Source: Roseateles sp. (GTDB lineage Bacteria > Pseudomonadota > Gammaproteobacteria > Burkholderiales > Burkholderiaceae_C). Taken from it: a DNA stretch of 64,000 nt. Each line of letters begins with the position of its first letter. Position 1 is the stretch's first letter. A program made the translations under genes and the position numbers. Below are positions 47,177 to 56,882 of the stretch, in pieces. A model generated the notes under the pieces. It did no database searches and had not been told where the DNA came from. It saw nothing but the letters and a program-made list of their open reading frames with translations. The stretch is taken from assembly GCF_019237615.1 (NCBI RefSeq), contig NZ_JAFAGT010000057.1, positions 37,798-101,797 on the forward strand, read 5' to 3'.

Positions 47177-47954
47177 ACTGCAGGCCGCTGTTCTCGAACA
47201 GCATGACGACGGTGGAGCCGAGCAGAAAGCGGCCCATCTCGTCGCCCTGGGCCAGCGTGACCTCGCCAGGCGCGTAGTCCCATTCGCGCACAGGGCCGCC
47301 ACGCTTGATCCGGCCATGCCAGACCGTCGCCATGCTGCCGACGATGGTGGCGCCGACCAGCACCAGCACCCAGCGGCCCAGCGCGTCGTCGTCGAACACG
47401 CAGACGACGCGCTCGTTGCGCGCGAACAGGCCCGGCACGCCGCGCGCCGTCGTCGGGTTCACCGAGAACAGCGCGCCCGGCACATGCACCATGCGCACCA
47501 GCCGGCCCGCGGCCGGCATGTGGATGCGGTGGTAGTCCTTGGGGCTGAGGTAGAGGTTGGCGAACAGGCCGTCCTGGAAGCGTGCTGCCAGCTGCGCGTC
47601 ACCGCCGACCAGGGCCGTCGTCGAGAAGGCCTGGCCCTTGGCCTGGTAGACCTGGTCGCCCTGGACGCGGCCCACCTGGCTGATGGCGCCGTCCACCGGG
47701 CAGACCAGCGGTGCGTCGGCCATGGGCCGCGCGCCGGGCTTGAGGGCGCGAGTGAAGAAGTCGTTGAAGGTCTTGTAGGCGGCGATGTCCGGCTCCGCCG
47801 CCTCCGCCATGTTGACGCCATAGCGCGCGACGAAGCGACGTATGGTGGCCGTCGTGATGCCGCCCAGCGGTTGGGACGCGTAGTGCCCGGCCAGGCGCGT
47901 CATGGCCATCTTGGGCATCAGGTACTGCGGCAGGACTTTGAGACGGTCGGACAT
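47118..47954 (-). CDS. psd: Phosphatidylserine decarboxylase
   Basis: A 278-residue proenzyme that makes phosphatidylethanolamine at the inner membrane. Self-cleavage at the LGST motif (S247) yields the pyruvoyl subunit; the charge-relay residues D88 (CPVDGAIS) and H145 (DYHRIHMP) are present. Length and motifs match the E. coli-type Psd. Its 3' end overlaps the EAL gene by 59 bp, tail to tail. No pssA gene is in the window. Confidence 0.96.
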   Translation of the reverse strand: MSDRLKVLPQYLMPKMAMTRLAGHYASQPLGGITTATIRRFVARYGVNMAEAAEPDIAAYKTFNDFFTRALKPGARPMADAPLVCPVDGAISQVGRVQGDQVYQAKGQAFSTTALVGGDAQLAARFQDGLFANLYLSPKDYHRIHMPAAGRLVRMVHVPGALFSVNPTTARGVPGLFARNERVVCVFDDDALGRWVLVLVGATIVGSMATVWHGRIKRGGPVREWDYAPGEVTLAQGDEMGRFLLGSTVVMLFENSGLQFNPAWRPGGSIRMGESMAR

Positions 47955-48037
47955 GGCATGGGGGCCGTGGAGGGTCGCGGATTCTAGGAGCGCGCCTGCC
48001 GCCCAAGGACTAGGGTCAGCGCGGACAATGGCGGGTG

Positions 48038-48829
48038 ATGTCCCTGGTTCACAGCTCCTTCTACCGCTTCACGCCCGTGGCGGATCCCGACGCCCTCGCC
48101 GGCTGGCTGCGTGAGGCCGCCGCCGGGCTGGGCGGCGTGGTCATCGTCGCCGGGGAAGGCCTCAGCGCCGCCGTGGCCGGGCCGGCCCAGACACTGGCCG
48201 GCTTCGAGGCCGCGCTGCAGCGCCAGCCCGGCTTTGCCGGACTGCACGTCAAGCACAACGCCTGCGAGCGGCCGCCCTTCAGCCGCCTCAAGGTATCGGT
48301 CAAGCGCGAGATCGTCGCCTTCGGCGTCCCGGGCGTCAGCGGCCGCGATGCGACGGACACCCATGTCAACCCGCAACGTTGGCGCGAGCTGCTGGCCGAT
48401 CCCGACACGGTCGTACTCGACAACCGCAACACGTTCGAGTTCAAGCTGGGCCGGTTCCGCGGCGCCGTCGACCCCGGCGTGGCCCATTTCCGCGATTTCC
48501 CGGCCTATGTCGAGGCGCACCGCGACGAATGGCAGGGCAAGACCGTCGCCATGTACTGCACCGGCGGCATCCGCTGCGAGAAGACGGCGGCCTGGATGCA
48601 GGCCTTGGGGCTGAAGGTCGCCCAGCTCGACGGCGGCATCCTGAACTACCTCGAGGCCTTCCCCGAGGACGCCGCACGGGACTGGCAGGGCGAGTGCTAC
48701 GTCTTCGACAAGCGCATCGCCATCGACGCCGCCGGCCGCGAGACGGGCACGACGGCCGAGGCCGTCTTCACCGACCCGGCCGACGCCTGGCGGCTGGCGC
48801 GGGCGCGACGGCTGGATCCAGGCGACTGA
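48038..48829 (+). CDS. trhO: tRNA uridine-34 hydroxylase TrhO (rhodanese-domain)
   Basis: A 263-residue protein of the YceA/TrhO family, which hydroxylates U34 of tRNA in an oxygen-dependent step to ho5U. It has an N-terminal acylphosphatase-like domain and a C-terminal rhodanese domain with C174 in MYCTGGIRCEK, the family's conserved active-site loop. ATG 48038 is chosen; the GTG one codon earlier is equivalent. It is divergent from psd across an 83 bp gap and followed by the macAB-like remnants on the opposite strand. Confidence 0.93.
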   Translation: MSLVHSSFYRFTPVADPDALAGWLREAAAGLGGVVIVAGEGLSAAVAGPAQTLAGFEAALQRQPGFAGLHVKHNACERPPFSRLKVSVKREIVAFGVPGVSGRDATDTHVNPQRWRELLADPDTVVLDNRNTFEFKLGRFRGAVDPGVAHFRDFPAYVEAHRDEWQGKTVAMYCTGGIRCEKTAAWMQALGLKVAQLDGGILNYLEAFPEDAARDWQGECYVFDKRIAIDAAGRETGTTAEAVFTDPADAWRLARARRLDPGD

Positions 48830-48863
48830 CGTTCAAAAGGGACGGGGCCGCGCTGCCTGGAGC

Positions 48864-49145
48864 TCAGTCCCGCGCCAGCGCGACCAGCGGGCTCATCTGC
48901 GCCGCCCGCCGAGCCGGGACCGTGCCTGAGATCAGGCCAATGGCAGTGGATAGTCGGCCCTGGGTGAGCTGATCCAGGCAGCCGAGGATGTTCAGCAGCG
49001 TGCTCTTGCCGGAACCCGACTTGCCGACGATGGCGACGAACTCGCCGCTATCGATGCTGAGGTTGACGCCGTGCAGCGCATGCACGCTGGCATCGCCCTG
49101 CGCATACGAGCGCCCTGCGCCATGCAACTCGATCAAGCGCGGCAT
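48864..49145 (-). pseudogene. MacB-like ABC exporter gene with a large internal in-frame deletion
   Basis: A 93-codon ORF. The first 64 residues are the start of a MacB/LolD-type ATPase, complete with Walker A ([19 protein letters not shown]). The rest ([18 protein letters not shown] and [10 protein letters not shown]) is the extreme C-terminus of a MacB permease. Normal MacB has about 640 residues, so some 550 are missing and the two ends are joined in frame. Q-loop, signature, Walker B and all but the last membrane segment are gone, so it cannot work. Its ATG overlaps the macA-like stop (TGATG), which preserves the macA-macB order. Confidence 0.75.
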
Positions 49146-49759
49146 CAGATCTTCCGGGGTCTGGCCAGATCCGGTTTCTCGGCCGTGGCCGCACCCACTC
49201 CGACCACCACACGCTCGCCGACCGTCACGCCCTCGACGATCTGTGCCTTGCTGCCATCGTTCAGGCCGACACGAACCTGACGTGTCTCCACGGAGCCGTC
49301 GGCCAGCAGCACCTCGACGCCGTAGGTGCCATAGGTGGAGCGCATGCCCAGCGCGCGCATCGGGACGGCTGCGGCATTCTTGGCCGCGCCGGTTTCGATC
49401 TGCACGGCGACCGTCATGTCGCTGAGCAGGGCCCGGTCACTGTCGAGCTGCCTCACTTTGAGAGCTGCTTCCTGCTGGGCCAGTGCGGCCTCGCCCTGCA
49501 CAACGTCGCTGGACGCCAGGTCGGCGTCGAGGCTGACCAGGCGGTCGCCGGCCTTGACCTCGCTACCCAGACTCACGAACAAGGTCCGCACCTGCCCGCT
49601 GACCTGGGCGCCAACGTCAACCTTGCGCAGTGGATGGACGGTGCCGGAGGCGCGCACCAGCTGACGGATGTCGGCCCGGGCGATTTCCTCGGTGACGGGC
49701 GCCGAAGCGGGACGAGGACGAAGTATTTTGGCCGCCACCACTGCCGAAAGGCAGATCAC
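49145..49759 (-). pseudogene. MacA-like periplasmic adaptor gene with an internal in-frame deletion
   Basis: A 204-codon ORF with a membrane anchor and the first half of a MacA/HlyD adaptor (GTVHPLRKVDVGAQVSGQV lipoyl half, then a short helical start [10 protein letters not shown]). It passes directly into the C-terminal beta-barrel/membrane-proximal region ([20 protein letters not shown] through VVVGVGAA). The rest of the hairpin, the second lipoyl half and part of the barrel, about 150-180 residues in normal MacA, are missing. The start is unclear: GTG 49757-49759 lies inside the anchor, and the frame runs open upstream to 49819 without an ATG. Loss of the native start fits decay. Confidence 0.7.
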
Positions 49760-49851
49760 CGCGCCCGCTACGAAAATTTTTTCCGGATCGACTTCACTCT
49801 CGAATCCAATGAATATTCAGAGTCAGATCGGCCTGGCATGCACTCGCGTAA

Positions 49852-50511
49852 TCAGTCGCGGGATTTCCAGCCGGCGAAAGACTGGGTTCTCTCCAGATCC
49901 ATCCTCATCATCGCCACCTTGAGCAGGAAGGATTCCTGGCTGCCGACGATGGAAAATCCTTCTGGAGATTTCGCAAAACTGGCGGAGTAAGAATAACTGT
50001 CCGCGAAGGGAATCTTCGTGATGGTCACGGCGCTATCCACGGGTACGCCCGACTGCTTGAGCAGTCGGATTCGTGCTTCGAAGAATATCTTGCCTTTGCC
50101 GTTCAGATCGCCACTGGTGCGCACGATCACGCATTCGACCTTGTCGCAGGTTTCGGTACCCAGCAGTTCAATTTTTTCACCCAAGGGCAGGGCGAGTTCC
50201 GGTTTGACGGCCAGATCGATCGGCAGGTCCATGATGGCCGACTTGGGCGGCTGCTCATTCGTCTTGACGAGCTCCCGTTGCGGTTTCACGCCGGCGATCG
50301 GCTTTTGCACCAAATATGTGCCGCGAGAAACCTTGTTCCCGTCAGCACGATCGATCACGGCAACCTTGACTTCGGACGCATACACATGCTTGAGCAATGT
50401 GTTGTATTCCAGCAACGCCTGCTTGGCATCAACGTCGGCCGCCTGCGCGGACGGTAGCACCGCCAACATAAGCGTGGTGAGGATGGGGTTTGAACGATGG
50501 GTTGAAAGCAT
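49852..50511 (-). CDS. Secreted protein of unknown function in the low-GC island
   Basis: A 219-residue protein with a signal peptide (MLSTHRSNPILTTLMLAVLPSAQA). The mature part is mixed alpha/beta with a pair of cysteines (TCDKVEC) at its centre. I recognise no family. Base composition is clearly lower in G+C than neighbouring genes and third positions are mixed, which suggests transfer. Its ATG directly abuts the stop of the M50 fragment (TAG then ATG), so the two were translated together. It lies upstream of the macA-like remnant in the same direction with a 92 bp gap. Confidence 0.6.
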   Translation of the reverse strand: MLSTHRSNPILTTLMLAVLPSAQAADVDAKQALLEYNTLLKHVYASEVKVAVIDRADGNKVSRGTYLVQKPIAGVKPQRELVKTNEQPPKSAIMDLPIDLAVKPELALPLGEKIELLGTETCDKVECVIVRTSGDLNGKGKIFFEARIRLLKQSGVPVDSAVTITKIPFADSYSYSASFAKSPEGFSIVGSQESFLLKVAMMRMDLERTQSFAGWKSRD

Positions 50512-50841
50512 CTACCGAGCGGGCATTTTTGGCGCGCAAATGAAGTGGCAACCGTCAAAACCATTGACTGGTAGCAGGTTGAAAAGCGACGAGATTATTG
50601 TTCCGAGGCTTCCCCAGTACAGCCAGGAATGACCGGCCGATAGCGCGTTGATGGCCAATGCAATAGCGCCTGCCTCCACGGGTCCCGCAGCAGAAATCAA
50701 AGCCAGGGATTGCCAACTCAGGCGGCTTCGCTCCGTCATCATGCGTGCACTCAGGGCCGGCAATATCGAGAACTTGAGCCCCGCCAATTCATTGGCCCAG
50801 TAAAATCGATATAGCGGTCGATTATTTCCGCACCCGTGCAA
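50512..50841 (-). pseudogene. Fragment of an M50 (site-2 protease-like) membrane metalloprotease
   Basis: A 109-codon ORF starting at a TTG behind GGGAGG. Two membrane segments (LALISAAGPVEAGAIALAINA and a second ending SLFNLLPVNGFDG) match the second half of M50 proteases. The last motif, NLLPVNGFDG, is the NPDG-type zinc-ligand motif. The HExxH helix that should precede it is absent from this ORF, and I did not find it in the other frames between 50842 and 51000. It is therefore probably a truncated, inactive gene. M50 proteases often process peptides exported by neighbouring ABC systems. Confidence 0.6.
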
Positions 50842-50990
50842 TCCAACTCATCCTCCCGGGCTGGATTTCGTCTCGTCGCGCAGATTCTGTTCGCCACCTG
50901 TCTCACGGCCGGCGCCGGTTCGGGTGGCCATCCGCATCCGGCGGCTGTCCCGTAGGGATGCGATACGTGGGCGGGTAGGCCGGAGCCCTG

Positions 50991-51107
50991 TTAAAAAACG
51001 CTCGCGCCTGGTCTCAGGGGCGAATTCACCGGCGTAATCAGCGGGGCCAGGTAGTACCTGGGGTGAAGCAATGGCAGAGCGCCTTGCTTGTCCTTGACGA
51101 TGGACAT
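50991..51107 (-). CDS. Candidate 38-residue peptide gene
   Basis: ATG 51105-51107 is preceded by AGGGAG at 5-base spacing, one of the best ribosome sites in this region. The product starts MSIVKDKQGALP and continues with LLHPRYYLAPLITPV to a TAA at 50991. It has no signal peptide and no cysteines. It lies first in the direction of the M50, secreted-protein and exporter remnants, where a precursor peptide would be expected. Whether it is translated is unknown. Confidence 0.35.
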   Translation of the reverse strand: MSIVKDKQGALPLLHPRYYLAPLITPVNSPLRPGASVF

Positions 51108-51605
51108 GAAATCTCCCTGAGTTTTCTTGATGTTTTCTTCGCTGAGCGCTTGTTGGCTGCTTTGCGTTAAGCAGATTCTTCTGCGCCCGCCGCTCGAACT
51201 GCACCTGGAAGCCTTACGGGGGAGATTTCTTGTCCAGGGCGTGTTATGCCGCAAGAGTCGTTCACATCAATGAAATCAACGACTTGAGCGGAATCGTCAT
51301 CAGCGCTCCATGCCGTTTTGTGTGGAACGCGACAAGTCGTTGGCGTGTCAGGCCGCGAGGCTGATCAGCGCGGCATCGCCGGCGCGAAGGGCGAGCGGCG
51401 GATCCTCCGGTCGAAATCTGCCGCTCGGCGCGCCCCGCTGACGCAGCGGTCATGCGGCCGAGATGGTTTGTCGCGGCTTGGCGACATCCACGCCCCACGG
51501 TTCGTGGGGGGCAATATCTCCTTGGCGCACGGCGACCGATGACCCGCCGTAAGGGGCCGGTGGCCGGAGCGAGGACAATCGGCGCCTCGCTGCGAGCAAC
51601 CATCC
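51108..51605. other. Gap between the low-GC island and the murA-like gene
   Basis: No supported gene. CCCCACG (51493-51499) and CGTGGGG (51503-51509) form a short hairpin without a T-run. G+C rises from left to right, which marks the island edge near 51300. A 12-codon ORF (minus strand, about 51265-51303, MTIPLKSLISLM) is visible but unsupported. No clear promoter for the murA-like gene is seen. Confidence 0.5.
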
Positions 51606-52907
51606 ATGTCCCACCTGATCGTCCACGGCGGCACGCCCCTCTCGGGCCGCATCACCCCCTCGGCCAACAAGAATGCCGTCCTGCCCATCCTCTGTGCCAC
51701 GCTGCTGACCAAGCAGCCCGTGCGCCTGCGCGGCGTACCCGAGATCACCGACGTGAAGAAGATCGTCGAGGTCTTCCGCAAGCTCGGCTCGCATGTCGAG
51801 CTGGATTTCAAGACCGGCATCCTCGACGTCCACCACGAGCACACCCGCTTCGACCCCAACCTCGACCGCCTGCCCGAGGAGATGCGCTCCTCCATCATGC
51901 TGGTGCCGGGCCTGATGGCCCGCTTCGGTGCCGCGCGCATCGAGGACGACGTCAAGGGCTGCACGCTGGGCGCGCGCGAGATCGACCCGCATGTGGAGGT
52001 GTTCGAGCGCTTCGGCGCCCAGGTCGAGCGCCTGCCGGACGGTCTCATCCTGCGCGTGCACCGGCCGCTGACGGCCAACGCGCATTGGACGGACTACGCC
52101 TCCGTCACGACGACCGAGAACTTCGTGCTCTGCGCGGCGCTTGCCGACGGCGTGTCCACGCTGACCAACGCGGCCAGCGAGCCGCATGTGCAGGAGTTCT
52201 GCAACTTCATGTCGCTGCTGGGCGCCAAGATCGAGGGCCACGGCACGTCCAAGCTGAGGATCACCGGCGTGCAGGAGCTGGGCGGCGCGGACTACACCTT
52301 CACCGAGGACTTCCACGAGATCGTCACCTTCCTCGCCTTGGGCGCCATCACCGGCGGCAACGTGCAGGTCAAGAACGGTGCGCCGGAGATGTTCCCGCTG
52401 CTGGACCGCACCTTCGCGAAGTTCGGCGTGCACGTCCAACACGAGGACGGCTGGAGCAGCGTGCGGACCCAGGGCCCGCTGAAGGTCAAGGAGCCCTTCA
52501 CGCGCAACATCCTGCAGAAGGTGGAAGCCGCGCCCTGGCCCTATGTGCCGGTGGACCTGCTGCCCATCTTCGTCGCACTGGGCGTCAAGGCCGAGGGCAG
52601 CGTGATGTTCTGGAACAAGATCTATGACGGCGCAATGGGCTGGACCTCCGAGCTGGCCAAGTTCGGCGCCCATGCCTTCCTCAGCGACCCGCACCGCATG
52701 ATCACCTTCGGCGGCAAGCCGCTGAGTCCTGCCGAGGTCGAGAGTCCCTACATCATCCGCGTCGCAATCGCGCTGCTGATGGTGGCGGCCAGCATCCCTG
52801 GCAAGAGCGTGATCCGGAATGCGACACCCATCCGCCGCGCCCACCCCAACTTCGTCGAGCACATCGGCGAGCTGGGGGCGCGCATGGAGTGGGTGGACGG
52901 CGACTGA
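51606..52907 (+). CDS. MurA-family UDP-N-acetylglucosamine 1-carboxyvinyltransferase
   Basis: A 433-residue enolpyruvyl transferase. The active-site pair K22-N23 (SANKNAVLP) and the catalytic loop cysteine C119 (KGCTLGAREIDPH) correspond to MurA K22, N23 and C115. It would transfer enolpyruvate from PEP to UDP-GlcNAc, the first committed step of peptidoglycan synthesis. The sequence is more divergent than the usual Burkholderiales MurA, and it is not beside hisG or other mur genes, so it may be a second MurA paralogue. Its TGA overlaps the next gene's ATG. Confidence 0.87.
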   Translation: MSHLIVHGGTPLSGRITPSANKNAVLPILCATLLTKQPVRLRGVPEITDVKKIVEVFRKLGSHVELDFKTGILDVHHEHTRFDPNLDRLPEEMRSSIMLVPGLMARFGAARIEDDVKGCTLGAREIDPHVEVFERFGAQVERLPDGLILRVHRPLTANAHWTDYASVTTTENFVLCAALADGVSTLTNAASEPHVQEFCNFMSLLGAKIEGHGTSKLRITGVQELGGADYTFTEDFHEIVTFLALGAITGGNVQVKNGAPEMFPLLDRTFAKFGVHVQHEDGWSSVRTQGPLKVKEPFTRNILQKVEAAPWPYVPVDLLPIFVALGVKAEGSVMFWNKIYDGAMGWTSELAKFGAHAFLSDPHRMITFGGKPLSPAEVESPYIIRVAIALLMVAASIPGKSVIRNATPIRRAHPNFVEHIGELGARMEWVDGD

Positions 52908-53809
52908 TGCGCTGGGCGTCGGTGCTCGCGGCCTTGCCGGCGGCGTCCGCCGTCCTGGCCGCGCCGCCGGTGGACACCATACGCTGGGTGGCGCAGGACG
53001 TGCCGCCCCATTTCAGCTTCGTCCAGGGCCGTCCGCCGGGTTCGGTGGCCGAACTCGGTCGCGGCGAGGTGGACGGCTTCATGCGCGTGCTGCTGCCGCG
53101 CATGCCCGGCTACCGGCATGAGTTCGTCGAGGCCAGCACGGCACGCTACGAGACGGAAAGTCGCCGGGGGCGGACGCTGTGCTCGACCCTGCACGTGCGC
53201 ACGCCCGAGCGCCTGCAATGGCTGTATTTCTCGCACCTCTATCCGCCACTGGCCTCGCGCGAGATCCACGTCATCGTGCCGCGCAAGCTGATGGCTGAGC
53301 TGGCCGCGGGCCGGCCCCAGGATGGCCGACTCGCGCTGGCTCGGCTGCTGGAGCGCCAGGACCTGCGCCCGCTGGTGGCCCGCGACCGCGCCTTCGGCGT
53401 CCAGATCGACAGCCTGCTGTCCCGCCACGCGGTGCCGCGCCTGGCCGTCGGGGCCAAGTTCAGCCACCAGTTGATGGACATGCTGCGCGCCGGCCGCATG
53501 GACTACACGCTGGAGTACCCGGCCCTCGTCCAGGACTACCTCGCGCGTGTCGGCGACCCCGGCGCCCTCGTCGCACTGCCCATGGCCGAAGGCCTGAGTA
53601 CGCTGCTCGCCACCGTGTCCTGCAGCCGCACGCCCGAAGGGCTGCGCCAGATCAAGGCCATAGACGCCGCCGTGCGCGAGCTCGCAAGCGACCCCGACCG
53701 CGAGGCCTGGGTGCGTGAATGGCGCGGCGGCCGCGCCGAGCCCCAGGACCAGAAGCGCCTCAATGCCTACATGGACGAGCGCGCCCGCGGCGGGGCGCGC
53801 ATCGAGTGA
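52907..53809 (+). CDS. Periplasmic substrate-binding-like protein (TIGR02285-like)
   Basis: A 300-residue exported protein with signal peptide (MRWASVLAALPAASAVLA). The fold pattern is that of amino-acid ABC binding proteins (IRWVAQDVPPHFSF near the start, FSHLYPPLASREI, and a C-terminal helix pair), close to the TIGR02285 group of orphan binding proteins. No transporter genes accompany it. The ATG overlaps the murA-like stop and its TGA overlaps the pseudouridine synthase GTG, so all three are translationally coupled. Confidence 0.7.
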   Translation: MRWASVLAALPAASAVLAAPPVDTIRWVAQDVPPHFSFVQGRPPGSVAELGRGEVDGFMRVLLPRMPGYRHEFVEASTARYETESRRGRTLCSTLHVRTPERLQWLYFSHLYPPLASREIHVIVPRKLMAELAAGRPQDGRLALARLLERQDLRPLVARDRAFGVQIDSLLSRHAVPRLAVGAKFSHQLMDMLRAGRMDYTLEYPALVQDYLARVGDPGALVALPMAEGLSTLLATVSCSRTPEGLRQIKAIDAAVRELASDPDREAWVREWRGGRAEPQDQKRLNAYMDERARGGARIE

Positions 53810-54707
53810 GCCGCCCGCCAAAGCCGGTGCTGCCGCTGCGCGACGGCGTCGGCGCCAGCGCCGTGTTCTGTCCGCCCGGTCCCTGGACCACGCTGAGCGC
53901 CTTTCTCGCGGAGCGCCTGCCCATGGTGGACAACTGGGCGCTGCGCATCGCCCGCGACGAGGTCGTCAACGAGACCGGCCGGCCGGTCGCCGAGGCCTAT
54001 GTGGCCAACCGCCGCGTCTTCTACTGGCGCCGGCTCGATGCCGAGCCCGAAGTCCCGTTCGAGGCCCGCATCGTCTTCCGGGACGAGCACCTGCTCGTCG
54101 CCGACAAGCCCCATTTCCTGCCGGTCACGCCTGGCGGCGCCTATGTGCAGCAGACGCTGCTGACGCGGCTACGCCGCGCCACCGGCCTGGCCGAGCTCAG
54201 CCCCATCCACCGCCTCGACCGCGAGACGGCGGGCCTGGTCGTCTTCAGCCTGCGCGCCGCCGAGCGCGGCGCCTACCAGAACCTGTTCCGCGATCGCGCC
54301 GTCGACAAGGTCTACGAGGCCGTCGCGCCCGCCGGCGCCGGGCCCTGGCCGCGCGTGCTGAGGCACCGGCTGGTGGAGCGTGAAGGCGAGGCCTTCATGC
54401 AGATGCAGGCCGTGGATGGCGAGCCCAATGCCGAGACCTGGGTGGACCTGGTCGAGTCCGTCGGCGCCGGCCTCGCGCGCTACCAGCTGCGTCCGCGCAG
54501 CGGCGTCAAGCACCAGCTGCGCGCGCAGATGAACGCCCTGGGCCTGCCCATCGCCGGCGACCGCATCTACCCGCGGCTGCAGCCGCAGGAGCACCCGCCG
54601 CGCTTCGACGCGCCGCTGCAGCTGGTGGCGCGCGTGATCGCGTTCACGGATCCTGTCACGGGCCAGCCACGTCGTTTCGAGCGCGCCGCCCTGACAATCG
54701 CGCCTTC

Positions 54708-54711
<4 letters not shown>
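53806..54711 (+). CDS. RluA-family pseudouridine synthase
   Basis: A 301-residue RNA pseudouridine synthase. The catalytic aspartate is D138 in SPIHRLDRETAG. The N-terminal 75 residues are a degenerate S4-like segment, followed by VFRDEHLLVADKPHFLPVTPGG, the RluA-type motif I. The target RNA site cannot be deduced. The start is GTG 53806 (GTGA overlap with the upstream stop). It overlaps the start of the next gene by 4 bp. Confidence 0.9.
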
Positions 54712-55802
<1,091 letters not shown>

Positions 55803-55892
55803 GGGACGCCTCGTCCCGACAGACCCCGGGGTTCCCGCACTGCACGGCGGCGCCGCCGGCCCCGACAATTTGGGCCGTTGTCAGCGCCGACC

Positions 55893-56879
55893 ATGAGTAC
55901 CGAATCCCTCGCTGAACCCGTGAACCGCGTCAGGCCGCGCCGGCTGGGTTCGCTGCGGTTGCGGCTGACGCTGGCCGTGCCGCTGTTGGCGGCCACCGTC
56001 GTGGGCCTCTTCGAGTGGAGCCTGGGCGGCTTCGAGCCGCTGGCCGACGGCCTGGCGCGCATCGCCTGGCTGGTGCTGCTGCTCAGCGCCGCGCAGTTGC
56101 TGCTCATCGACGCCTTGCTGCTGAGGCCGCTGCGCCGGCTCGCGGCCGGCTGCGAGGCGATGGAATCGGCACCGGTGCCGCTGTCGCCCGAGGCCGCCGT
56201 GCCGGCGCCTGGCCGCATCGCCGAACTCGACCGCATCGGCCACGCCATGCTGCGCGCCCGCGGCTCGCTGTGGCAACAGGACCAGCATGCCCGCGAACTG
56301 CGGCGCGAACTGGCCCAGCAGCGCGATCAGCTGCAGGAGGCCCATTCCGCCATCGAGGCCCATCAGCGCGAGCTGGCCGGCCTGGTGCGCACCGACGCGC
56401 TGACCGGCATCGCCAACCAGCGCGCCTTCGACGAGGCCCTGCGCCGCGAGTTCAAGCGGGCCCAGCGCCAGCGCGGCCTGCTGGCCGTGGCCGTGCTGGA
56501 CCTGGACCAGTTCAAGCAGTTCAACCTCGCCCACGGCACGGCGGTCGGCGACACCGCGCTGCGGCGCGTCGCGGCGCTGCTGAAGGAGCGCTTCAAGCGC
56601 GACACCGACGTCGTCGCGCGCCTGGGAGGCGAGGAGTTCGTGACGCTGCTGCCCGGCTTCGGCATGGCCGAGGCGCAAAGCGTGCTGGAGTCGCTGCGCG
56701 ACGACCTGCGTGCACTGCGCCTGCCCGACGGCCAGGGCAGCCTGACGCTGAGCATCGGCCTCGCCGCGGCCAGCCCGGCCCACCCCTACCTGAGCGCGCA
56801 GGCGCTGCTGCAGGCGGCCGACGAGGCCCTCTACATGGCCAAGCACGCGGGCCGGGACCGCCTCAGCCTGGCGGCCTGA
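55893..56879 (+). CDS. Membrane diguanylate cyclase
   Basis: A 328-residue protein with two N-terminal membrane helices (about 25-45 and 58-80), a coiled-coil linker (LRRELAQQRDQLQEAHSAIE) and a C-terminal GGDEF domain with intact GGEEF and RxxD (RDTD) five residues before it. No extracellular sensory domain is present, since the loop between helices is only about a dozen residues. ATG 55893 is chosen; five upstream codons are an alternative. It ends 3 bp from the HDOD gene stop (convergent). Confidence 0.9.
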   Translation: MSTESLAEPVNRVRPRRLGSLRLRLTLAVPLLAATVVGLFEWSLGGFEPLADGLARIAWLVLLLSAAQLLLIDALLLRPLRRLAAGCEAMESAPVPLSPEAAVPAPGRIAELDRIGHAMLRARGSLWQQDQHARELRRELAQQRDQLQEAHSAIEAHQRELAGLVRTDALTGIANQRAFDEALRREFKRAQRQRGLLAVAVLDLDQFKQFNLAHGTAVGDTALRRVAALLKERFKRDTDVVARLGGEEFVTLLPGFGMAEAQSVLESLRDDLRALRLPDGQGSLTLSIGLAAASPAHPYLSAQALLQAADEALYMAKHAGRDRLSLAA

Positions 56880-56882
56880 CGT

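Noticed and set aside
50848..51204. A 118-codon ORF in the low-GC island
   Set aside because: Arg-rich translation without signal peptide or domain. It overlaps the better-supported 38-codon ORF and has no ribosome site.
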